Of a stretch of DNA of 42,251 nt, positions 1 to 6,944 are shown piece after piece; position 1 is the first letter of the stretch, and each line of letters starts with the position of its first letter. Source of the DNA: an uncultured Clostridium sp. (lineage in GTDB: Bacteria > Bacillota > Clostridia > TANB77 > CAG-508); assembly GCA_958413095.1 (NCBI GenBank), contig CATYUF010000008.1:1-42251 (forward strand). Reading direction: 5' to 3'. The notes under the pieces are model-generated. The model made no database searches and was not told the DNA's origin. It saw nothing but the letters and a program-made list of their open reading frames with translations. A program made the position numbers and the translations under genes.

Positions 1-744
1 TTACTTTGAAGCTATATAATAACCTACTCCTCTTTTTGTTATTAGTATTTTTGGTGTTGATGTATCTTTTTCAATTTTTTCTCTAATTCTTCTTACTGTA
101 ACATCAACAGTCCTTATATCTCCATAATATTCATATCCCCATACTTTTTCAAGCAATGTTTCTCTTGTAACTACTTGACCTGGTTGCATAGCTAGAAATT
201 TTATTACTTCAAATTCTCTTACTGTTAAATCAATAATTTCTCCTCTTACTTTTACTTCAAATTTATCTAAATCTAATGACAAATCATTGACTACTATTCT
301 ATTATCTTTTTTCTTTGCTACCATATATTCATTTTCAGTACTTCTAGGATTTGTATTAACTTCAACCTTTCTTAAATTAGCTTTTACCCTTGCAATTAAC
401 TCTCTTATGCTAAATGGTTTTGTTATATAATCATCTGCACCTAATTCTAGTCCTAAAATTTTGTCTATTTCTTCATCTTTGGCTGTAAGCATTAATATTG
501 GAACATTCATTGAATTTTTTATTCTTTTACATACAGATAATCCATCTAATTTTGGTAACATTATATCTAATAATACTAAATCAGGATGTTCACTTATTGC
601 CATTTCCACCGCCGTTATTCCATCTCCTGCTTCTATTACTCTATATCCTTCTTTTATTAAATTGTGAGATAATATATCTCTTATTGGTTCTTCATCATCA
701 ACTATCAAAATCGTTTTTTGATTTCTTTCAAATTCTTCTTCCAC
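1..744 (-). CDS. walR: OmpR/PhoB-type response regulator, WalR (YycF)-like
   Basis: This is a DNA-binding response regulator: an N-terminal receiver domain followed by a C-terminal winged-helix domain. The receiver shows the acidic pair in VDDEEP, the phospho-acceptor Asp in LLDIMLP, and the TAKDEE and ITKPF switch residues. The C-terminal part has VWGYEYYGDIRTVDV and RGVGYYI, very close to WalR, which controls cell-wall metabolism genes in Firmicutes. An upstream ATG at 780 is in frame, but nothing resembling a ribosome site precedes it. A GGCGGAG lies 5 nt before the GTG at 744, so I start there (247 aa, close to the usual 235). The gene ends at the window edge. Its histidine kinase would be expected just beyond the left end, which cannot be seen. 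The assignment to WalR rather than another OmpR-class regulator is by remembered similarity. Confidence 0.88.
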   Translation of the reverse strand: MEEEFERNQKTILIVDDEEPIRDILSHNLIKEGYRVIEAGDGITAVEMAISEHPDLVLLDIMLPKLDGLSVCKRIKNSMNVPILMLTAKDEEIDKILGLELGADDYITKPFSIRELIARVKANLRKVEVNTNPRSTENEYMVAKKKDNRIVVNDLSLDLDKFEVKVRGEIIDLTVREFEVIKFLAMQPGQVVTRETLLEKVWGYEYYGDIRTVDVTVRRIREKIEKDTSTPKILITKRGVGYYIASK

Positions 745-981
745 AAAAACTCCGCCCTTCCTTTTTAGCTTTATTTTCATATATATTTATATCACAATTA
801 GTTTGAATATACAAGTGCTTTTTACTTTTTTATTGTATAGTAAATTCTATGAAATAATTTACTTTTGCACTCAAACCAAAAATAAATTTAGACTTTTTAC
901 TTAACCCAATATATGTTTCTGTATATATCACAAATAATAACATCATCAAAAACTAGTTTTCTAAATACATTTATAGCTTAT

Positions 982-1947
982 CTATATCACTTCATAATTT
1001 AATAATTCTACATCATTTGATAATAAATCATTTGAATTATTCATATTTTGAGCTAAATCTGTTGATAAGTATTTTTTATTGTCATCTGGAAATACTATAA
1101 CTACTTCTTTTTTTATTTTTTCTTCTAATTTTATAGCACCAATTAAATTTGCACCAGAAGAAATTCCTACTCCTAATCCTAATTCTTTTGATAATTTTCT
1201 CGACATATTAATTGCATCTTCATCATTAATTAAAAATACATCATCTATTATTTTTTCGTCATATAACTCAGGGACAAAATCATCTCCTATTCCCTCAATT
1301 TTATGCTGACCCGTTATTTTTCTCCCAGATATTATGGGCATTTTTTCTGGTTCTAATGCACATATTTTTATATCATCAAAGTGTTCTTTTAACCTTTTTC
1401 CTATTCCGATTAGAGTTCCTCCTGTACCCACTCCTGAAATAAATCCCCCTATTTTACTTGGTAATTGTTCTATAATCTCTTTTCCTGTTGTTTCATAATG
1501 TGCCATTACATTATCTTTATTTTCAAATTGTTTTGTTAAAAATCCATTTATTTCTTGTGATAAATTATTAGCTTCTTTTATACACCTTAGAAATCCTCCC
1601 TCTTCTTTTGATATTAGTTTTACTTTTGCCCCATACAGTTTCATTAATTTAATTCTTTCCTCACTTGCCCAATCTGGCATAAAAATATATACTGGGTGCT
1701 TATAATATGCTCCTAAGGCTGATAATGAAATTCCTGTATTCCCACTTGTTGCTTCAATTATTGGCATTTTTTCTTTTAATATCCCTTTCCTTTTTGCATT
1801 TGCTATAATATAATTTGCTACTCTATCTTTTATACTTCCAGTTAAATTATATGATTCTAATTTACAATATACTCTTCCTATTTTTTCTTTATATTTATAT
1901 TCTATTTTTATCATTGGAGTGTTTCCTATTAAATTTTTATTTGGCAT
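982..1947 (-). CDS. cysK: PLP-dependent cysteine synthase family protein
   Basis: This is a fold-type II PLP enzyme of the O-acetylserine sulfhydrylase/cystathionine beta-synthase family (321 aa, usual about 310), which makes cysteine from O-acetylserine and sulfide. The Schiff-base lysine is K40 in NLTGSIKDR. The substrate loop is SGNTG (68-72) and the PLP-phosphate loop is GTGGT (174-178). A GISSGAN motif near residue 265 carries the serine that contacts the pyridine nitrogen. The C-terminal FPDD...YLST region also fits the family. A GGAAGGCGG site sits just upstream of the ATG. It appears to be a single-gene unit, with about 390 nt of non-coding DNA upstream. A cystathionine-related activity cannot be excluded from sequence alone. 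Confidence 0.88.
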   Translation of the reverse strand: MPNKNLIGNTPMIKIEYKYKEKIGRVYCKLESYNLTGSIKDRVANYIIANAKRKGILKEKMPIIEATSGNTGISLSALGAYYKHPVYIFMPDWASEERIKLMKLYGAKVKLISKEEGGFLRCIKEANNLSQEINGFLTKQFENKDNVMAHYETTGKEIIEQLPSKIGGFISGVGTGGTLIGIGKRLKEHFDDIKICALEPEKMPIISGRKITGQHKIEGIGDDFVPELYDEKIIDDVFLINDEDAINMSRKLSKELGLGVGISSGANLIGAIKLEEKIKKEVVIVFPDDNKKYLSTDLAQNMNNSNDLLSNDVELLNYEVI

Positions 1948-2337
1948 ATTCCGCCTTCCTTTCTGTTTATATACGATTTTAATTAAATAAATTTCAACCT
2001 TATCATATCAGTCAAATTCAAATCTATTTTTTTAAATTTATATGTATTTCAAATTTGTAAGACTCTTTATGTTTATATATTTATTTTATTAGTCTATCTT
2101 CATTTATTATATATTTTCATTACTCTTTTATACTATTCTCTTTTATCTTTTATGATACAAAATCTTTTGCTCTTTATTGTAAATTTACTTTTCTAATAAC
2201 TTTTATGTAATAAATGTAATCTTATTTTAAGTTGTAGGAAATAGAACTTCCTATAACTAAAAAAATAGTTTTAATGAATAAATTATCTTTTTACTTCATT
2301 AAAACTATTTTTATATCCTATTATTTCATTATTTATA
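1948..2337. other. Intergenic region between cysK and the U32 gene
   Basis: About 390 nt without a gene. The right end holds the terminator of the U32 gene (listed separately). Near the left end, reading toward cysK, TTGACT (2010-2015) and TTTATT (1986-1991) with an 18 nt spacer form a weak candidate promoter. I see no T-box, riboswitch, repeat or small ORF with a ribosome site. Confidence 0.5.
2261..2312 (-). terminator. Rho-independent terminator of the U32 gene
   Basis: A perfect 18-bp inverted repeat (2261-2278 with 2295-2312) with a 16 nt loop. On the minus strand it ends in a run of T, just downstream of the U32 stop codon. Confidence 0.8.
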
Positions 2338-3570
2338 CTATGCTTTTTTTCTTCTTATTATCCAATCTTTTTGACATTCTATTGGTAAATCTATTAATAC
2401 TTGTTGTCCTTTCACTCCTGGGCTAATTGCTTCAATTTCTTCTTCTGTTTCTATATCCCATAATTTATTAATTTTAAATTCAACTGGTTCTAGTTGATAT
2501 GGAATCAATATTTCTAAGGTATCTCCTACATTTAATTTATTTTTTATTTCTATTATTGATTTATCTTTTCTATATTCAACAACTTTTGCTCCAAATTCAT
2601 ATTGCTCATTATATTGTCTACCACCATATTCTTGAATATCTTTATTATTCCTATCATTAAAATAAAATGTTGTTAAACCTCTTGTTTTTACTTTTTCTAT
2701 TTCTTTTAAATATTTTGTATAATCATAATTTTGTGGGTCTTTTTCATAATCATCTATTGCATTTCTATATGTTCCTATTACACTTGCTAAATAATATTCC
2801 GTCTTCAATCTACCTTCAATTTTTAAACTATCTACTCCCATATCAATTATTTCTGGAAGTTCTTTTATTAAACATAAATCTTTTGATGAAAATATACTTG
2901 TTCCATATTCACTTGTTTCTATTGGCATTAATTTTCCTGGATTGTTTTTTTCTTCTGCATAAAGATTATATGACCATCTACAGCTTTGTGCACAATCTCC
3001 TAAATTTGCACTTCTACATGATAAAAAGTCACTTAAAAAACATCTTCCTGAAAATGCAAAACATATTGCTCCATGTATAAAGATTTCAACTTCCATACCT
3101 TCTGGTTTATTTTCCATTATGTATTTTAATTGTTCCTTGTTCATTTCTCTTGCCATTATCATTCTTTTTGCTCCATTTTTATACCAGAAATTAGCAGAGT
3201 GTAAGCTTACTATATTTGCTTGTGTACTAACATTTATGGCTACACTTGGTGCATATTCTTTTAAAACATCTATTACTCCTCCATCTGCTGCAATTATTCC
3301 ATCTGGTTTTAACTCTTCTAGTTTTTTTGCCATTTCTATTATTTCATCATATTTATCGTCCCATGCAAAAATATTTAAAGTTACATATACTTTTTTTCCT
3401 ATACTATGTGCATATTTTATAGTATTTTCTAAATCATCATCTTTCATATCAGCTCTTGTTCTTAATGATAATGATGATGTTCCACAATATATTGCATCTG
3501 CACCATATAAAAAAGCTATTTTTGCTTTTTCGTATGAACCTGCTGGAGCTAATAATTCTACTTTTTTCAT
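2338..3570 (-). CDS. trhP: Peptidase U32 family protein, TrhP2 (YrrO)-like tRNA hydroxylation protein
   Basis: A U32-family protein of 410 aa, the length of Bacillus YrrO/TrhP2 (about 420). It begins with the family's LLAPAGSYEKAK and contains a DAIYCG element. A central cysteine cluster, C170, C177, C193 and C197, lies in HGAICFAFSG and GDCAQSCRWS. These positions are thought to hold an iron-sulfur centre. TrhP proteins take part in prephenate-dependent 5-hydroxylation of uridine 34 in tRNA, and TrmR then methylates the product. A TrmR-like gene lies 2.7 kb upstream on the same strand (6223-6822), so the pathway seems to be present but split. The older label 'collagenase/protease' is unlikely to describe the real function. 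A promoter region is shared with the divergent gene at 3848. Confidence 0.85.
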   Translation of the reverse strand: MKKVELLAPAGSYEKAKIAFLYGADAIYCGTSSLSLRTRADMKDDDLENTIKYAHSIGKKVYVTLNIFAWDDKYDEIIEMAKKLEELKPDGIIAADGGVIDVLKEYAPSVAINVSTQANIVSLHSANFWYKNGAKRMIMAREMNKEQLKYIMENKPEGMEVEIFIHGAICFAFSGRCFLSDFLSCRSANLGDCAQSCRWSYNLYAEEKNNPGKLMPIETSEYGTSIFSSKDLCLIKELPEIIDMGVDSLKIEGRLKTEYYLASVIGTYRNAIDDYEKDPQNYDYTKYLKEIEKVKTRGLTTFYFNDRNNKDIQEYGGRQYNEQYEFGAKVVEYRKDKSIIEIKNKLNVGDTLEILIPYQLEPVEFKINKLWDIETEEEIEAISPGVKGQQVLIDLPIECQKDWIIRRKKA

Positions 3571-3786
3571 TTTTTAATTCATTCCTTTCTTTCTTCATTT
3601 AAATATATTTATAATTTATTAAATTCTTTTAACTTTTTAGTACTTCTAAATATACTATTATGTATTTTTGCTACATTTCATTCTAACTATTAAATTACAT
3701 CTTGTTTTTATTATATTTACATTTCATTTTATCTACTAAGTTATTATATATTTTTTTACTAATTATGTCAATAAAGCTCTTAAAAC

Positions 3787-3815
3787 TTGCATTTTTTGGT
3801 AATCTATGCTATAAT
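3787..3815 (+). promoter_or_regulatory. Sigma-A-type promoter of the first RelA/SpoT-domain gene
   Basis: TTGCAT (3787-3792), a 17 nt spacer, and TATAAT (3810-3815), followed by an AGGAG ribosome site at 3837-3841 six bases before the ATG at 3848. Confidence 0.75.
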
Positions 3816-3847
3816 TAAATGATAATTTTAAATTATAGGAGTAAATT

Positions 3848-5017
3848 ATGGATAGAAAAATTTCTTTTAAAGATTCTTTATCTGTTCCAATATTTGAAGC
3901 TTATAACAAATCAATCTTTAATTTATTAAGATCTAAGTCATATGAAAATTATACTGATGTAGTTCTTTCTACCTTAGGAAAAGAATTAGAAAATTATTTT
4001 TCCCCATCAGATTTTAGACTGAAATATAGATATAAATCTAAAAAAAGTTTTTATGCTAATATTTCAAAAGACTCTTCTAATAAAGATTTATCATCAGATT
4101 TTAATAAATATATAACTTATGATGTAATTGGAATGAGGTTAGTAATTGAAAATATACCTGAAAATTTTGATATTGATGAAGAATTTATAAAAAGGTCAAA
4201 AATAAAAATACAATTTCTAAAAACAAAATTATACCATCTTCAAAAAGATTTATATAATTCCAATGATTCAAAATCAATAACTGAAATAAATAATAAAATT
4301 GAATATATTAATGACAAAATTAAGTATTTAAACAAATGTATCAATTTTAAAAATTTATTAACTAAAAAATCTTTAATACAAAAAGATATTAATTTAATAG
4401 ATAAAAAATTAAGAAAGCATCCTAGTCCTACATTAGAGCAAGAAAGAAATCAAGCTTTTTTAATCTTAGAAAGTCTAAATAATTCTTTAGGTTTAATAGC
4501 TGGAAATTTTGCTATTAATGAGATTCTAAAAAAATCTTCTAGCCTTAAAAAATTAGGCATTTATTTAGATTCTTCTAGACAAAAGTATTTCAATGACTTA
4601 AATGGCTATAATTCTATACATTTTTGCTTAAAGAGCTCTTTATATCCTGCTTGGGTAGCTGAATTACAAGATAGATCATCCATTATGGAATATATTTCAA
4701 AATATGGTCCAACTATACATGATAAAATTCCTGGCAAAAAACGAAAATTATATCCATTGCCTTTATCGACCAATACTAGTGATATTCATAGATATATTTC
4801 ACATATTAAATATATCTTACCTAAATATACTAAATATATATCTAATGGCTATATAAAAAAATATACTAAAAAAGAAAATGTTCAACATTACTATAAAAAA
4901 TTATTTTTGGAAAATGCTGAATATTCAAGAATAGCAAATAAAATTCTTTTTGATAAACCTACTATAACTTATTTGCCATCTTTAGAACAAGAAGGATTAA
5001 AGGAAAAAATAAAGTAA
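3848..5017 (+). CDS. RelA/SpoT-domain protein (small alarmone synthetase-like) with a large internal insertion
   Basis: I read this 389-aa protein as a divergent (p)ppGpp-synthetase-like nucleotidyltransferase. Family motifs appear in order: R61 and K63 in RYKSKKSF, D92 and R97 in YDVIGMRLV, Y254 and H258 in NGYNSIHF, and E272, Q274 and R276 in AELQDR. The stretch between the DxxGxR and GYxSxH motifs is about 155 residues, where small alarmone synthetases usually have about 40-50. The extra part (about 105-240) is lysine- and asparagine-rich and looks like helical coiled coil. There is no HD hydrolase, TGS or ACT domain. The gene has its own promoter and terminator and lies on the strand opposite its core-gene neighbours. 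Codon use is resident-like, with mostly AGA arginine. Product, toxicity and activity are not known; it could make ppGpp, (pp)pApp or modify tRNA as toxSAS enzymes do. No antitoxin is evident next to it. Confidence 0.75.
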   Translation: MDRKISFKDSLSVPIFEAYNKSIFNLLRSKSYENYTDVVLSTLGKELENYFSPSDFRLKYRYKSKKSFYANISKDSSNKDLSSDFNKYITYDVIGMRLVIENIPENFDIDEEFIKRSKIKIQFLKTKLYHLQKDLYNSNDSKSITEINNKIEYINDKIKYLNKCINFKNLLTKKSLIQKDINLIDKKLRKHPSPTLEQERNQAFLILESLNNSLGLIAGNFAINEILKKSSSLKKLGIYLDSSRQKYFNDLNGYNSIHFCLKSSLYPAWVAELQDRSSIMEYISKYGPTIHDKIPGKKRKLYPLPLSTNTSDIHRYISHIKYILPKYTKYISNGYIKKYTKKENVQHYYKKLFLENAEYSRIANKILFDKPTITYLPSLEQEGLKEKIK

Positions 5018-5053
5018 ACATATTACAAAATTTAGTGTTATGTTTACTTTTTT
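5011..5053 (+). terminator. Terminator after the first RelA/SpoT-domain gene
   Basis: A perfect 12-bp stem (5011-5022 with 5039-5050) followed by a T run to 5053. The stem overlaps the stop codon of the upstream gene and contains the -35 of the next promoter. Confidence 0.8.
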
Positions 5054-5071
5054 AGTATTTTTTGGTATAAT
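5043..5071 (+). promoter_or_regulatory. Promoter of the second RelA/SpoT-domain gene
   Basis: TTTACT (5043-5048), a 17 nt spacer, and a perfect TATAAT (5066-5071). The -35 lies inside the 3' arm of the preceding terminator. AAGGGAG near 5104 is the ribosome site. Confidence 0.7.
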
Positions 5072-5118
5072 ATATATGTAACTAATTAATTATTGTCAAT
5101 ATTGAAGGGAGATTAAAA

Positions 5119-6042
5119 ATGACAAACGAACAATTACTTGGAAACTTGTTTCGGGAAGCATTATATTCAGCTAATAGTGTGCCAGAAGTAATGGAAAATT
5201 TTTCAGATAAAATTTCTACAAACTTTACTTCAGAAAATTTTTTGCTTTTGCAAATGGCTACTCAGTTAAAAGAATCTGCTGAAATTCGTAAAAATGCACC
5301 TATGTATATGCAGATGATGTCATCAATTAGCTCACATTGTTTTTCACTAATTCACAAAACTCATCCTGATTTGCATTTTTGCACATCTCAGCGTTTTAAA
5401 GGATTCTTAAGTGAACTTTATAAGCGCTATAATCGAGTTCAAGATGGTTTATCACCTGAGATTAAAGATTTACCCGCTTTACGGATTATTCTTTTAGAGG
5501 ATGAAACTCAAGAAATTTTGCATACAGAATATCTTATTGTTCAGGAAATTCTAGAAAGTACTTCAACTTTAAGTAAAAATCCAGACTTTCCTTTGTATGT
5601 AAATTTATCTACACCAGATAAATCCGTAAGCAAAAATTGTTTTAATCCTGAAGAATATCCAGAAGTAATTCTTCCTAATCCTGACACTATAATTCCTGGA
5701 TTAGATAAATTAGGTAAAGATTATATTTCTTCTCCTAAGGAAAAAGGATATCAGTCATACCATCTGACTTTTGAATTGGTTATGAAAGAAAATCCATCTA
5801 TTCGAATTTTTGGTGAAATTCAGATTAGAACTATTGCTCAGCACAAATACGCTGAATATGGTCCTGCAAGTCATCAAGACTACAAAGACCAACGAGATAA
5901 AAAGCTTGAAGAAATTTTTAAATTTGACAAAAATAAAATTCATATTAAAGGATACTATCCTGATGAAAATGTTGAATTTGAAAAAGATTACTCTGGCTTC
6001 TCAAGGCCAATTTTGTTAACCGAAATGTCACAAACTTTCTAA
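5119..6042 (+). CDS. RelA/SpoT-domain protein (small alarmone synthetase-like), codon-atypical
   Basis: This 307-aa protein carries a clear RelA/SpoT nucleotidyltransferase domain. R92 and K94 lie in QRFKGFLS, D117 and R122 in KDLPALRII, Y211 and H215 in KGYQSYH, and E233, Q235 and R237 in GEIQIRT, followed by HKYAEYG and SHQDYK (H251). These are the synthetase ATP- and GDP-binding and catalytic positions. The first 85 residues are helical and match nothing I recognise. No hydrolase domain is present. Codon use differs sharply from the neighbours: 8 of 10 arginines use CGN, including two CGG, where the adjacent paralogue uses CGN about once in eleven. This suggests recent acquisition. It is transcribed from its own promoter and closed by a strong terminator. 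Alarmone synthesis is expected from the motifs; a toxin role is possible but unsupported by a visible antitoxin. Confidence 0.82.
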   Translation: MTNEQLLGNLFREALYSANSVPEVMENFSDKISTNFTSENFLLLQMATQLKESAEIRKNAPMYMQMMSSISSHCFSLIHKTHPDLHFCTSQRFKGFLSELYKRYNRVQDGLSPEIKDLPALRIILLEDETQEILHTEYLIVQEILESTSTLSKNPDFPLYVNLSTPDKSVSKNCFNPEEYPEVILPNPDTIIPGLDKLGKDYISSPKEKGYQSYHLTFELVMKENPSIRIFGEIQIRTIAQHKYAEYGPASHQDYKDQRDKKLEEIFKFDKNKIHIKGYYPDENVEFEKDYSGFSRPILLTEMSQTF

Positions 6043-6082
6043 CTTATCTTTAGCTCATCTGCTAATGATAAGTGTGATTGAC

Positions 6083-6114
6083 AAAAACTCTCGAGTCATT
6101 TCTCGAGAGTTTTT
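6083..6114 (+). terminator. Terminator after the second RelA/SpoT-domain gene
   Basis: A perfect 13-bp stem (6083-6095 with 6102-6114) with a 6 nt loop. It has a CTCGAG core and ends in five T. It is more GC-rich than the other terminators in the window. Confidence 0.85.
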
Positions 6115-6222
6115 CAAATTATAATGTTTAAGAATTTTTGCAAAAATTTTGTTAAATTTTATAACTTTAAATCGATTTATTTTGCATTACTTAAATTTCA
6201 CATAGATAATAAAAAATTACTT

Positions 6223-6822
6223 TTAAACTAATTTACTTATTGCAAGACCATCTCCAACTTCTAAAATTTCGGTATCAAGATTTGGATTTTCACTTACTTC
6301 CTTAATATATTCTCTTAAATTTCTAACAGCTGTTCTTTGTTTATGTTTATTATAATCACTCATAACATATCCTTTGTATAAAATATTATCTGCAAATATA
6401 ACTCCATTTTCCTTTATCATTCTAAGTGCTTCTTTTAGAAAGAAAGGGTACTTTCCTTTTGCTGCATCAATAAATACAACATCATATTTTTCATTCAAGG
6501 TAGGTAATATTTCTACTGCATCACCGTCATAAATATTAATTTTTTCTTTTACTTCTGCTTTTTCAATATTAATTTTAGCTTGTTTTACTCTTTCTTCATC
6601 TCTTTCTATTGTGTCAATTATTCCATCTTCTGATAATACTTTTGTAAAACATATTGCTGAATATCCAACAGCTGTTCCTATTTCTAGTATTCTTTTTACA
6701 TTTTTTTCTTTTAAGTAATTTTCAATAACTTCCAATGTATCATCCATTATTATTGGAATATGATCTTCTAATGCTTTTTCTTTTATTTTCTTTAATTCTT
6801 CTATATTCACTTTAAAATCCAT
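6223..6822 (-). CDS. trmR: O-methyltransferase, TrmR (YrrM)-like tRNA 5-hydroxyuridine methyltransferase
   Basis: A class I SAM-dependent O-methyltransferase of 199 aa. The SAM-binding glycine motif is EIGTAVGYSA, followed by the acidic TIERDEER ribose-binding segment, FIDAAKG and FADNILYKG. The last two supply the metal-binding and catalytic positions of the COMT/TrmR type. Bacillus TrmR converts 5-hydroxyuridine 34 of tRNA to 5-methoxyuridine, and its gene sits directly before trhP1 and trhP2. Here the TrhP2-like gene lies downstream on the same strand, separated by the two RelA/SpoT-domain genes. One oddity is that the GGGAAAGGA sequence abuts the ATG with no spacer. Stop codons upstream leave no other start, so initiation may be inefficient. 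A general catechol-type methyltransferase is the alternative. Confidence 0.8.
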   Translation of the reverse strand: MDFKVNIEELKKIKEKALEDHIPIIMDDTLEVIENYLKEKNVKRILEIGTAVGYSAICFTKVLSEDGIIDTIERDEERVKQAKINIEKAEVKEKINIYDGDAVEILPTLNEKYDVVFIDAAKGKYPFFLKEALRMIKENGVIFADNILYKGYVMSDYNKHKQRTAVRNLREYIKEVSENPNLDTEILEVGDGLAISKLV

Positions 6823-6900
6823 TCCTTTCCCACTTTACTAAAAAGACACATATGACGATGAAAAATTTTTGTTTTCGTTCAAATATCTTTCTATAAATTA

Positions 6901-6932
6901 AAATAGGTTAAACTCTTTTGCTTAACCTATTT
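6901..6932 (-). terminator. Terminator of typA
   Basis: A perfect 11-bp stem (6901-6911 with 6922-6932) with a 10 nt loop and a T-rich 3' side on the minus strand, 12 nt after the typA stop. Confidence 0.75.
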
Positions 6933-6944
6933 GTTGTATTATTT

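Noticed and set aside
948..960. AAAACTAGTTTT palindrome downstream of cysK as a terminator
   Set aside because: It has no loop and no GC-rich stem, and it is expected by chance in such AT-rich sequence.
1948..2337. T-box or SAM-type riboswitch upstream of cysK
   Set aside because: No specifier hairpin, T-box sequence or SAM core could be found in the leader.
2667..3080. Long Leu/Phe-rich plus-strand reading frame opposite the U32 gene (and similar ones opposite gpmI, plsC and others)
   Set aside because: Such leucine-rich frames arise opposite AT-rich coding DNA. They have no ribosome site and no recognisable domain, and the opposite strand carries a well-supported gene.
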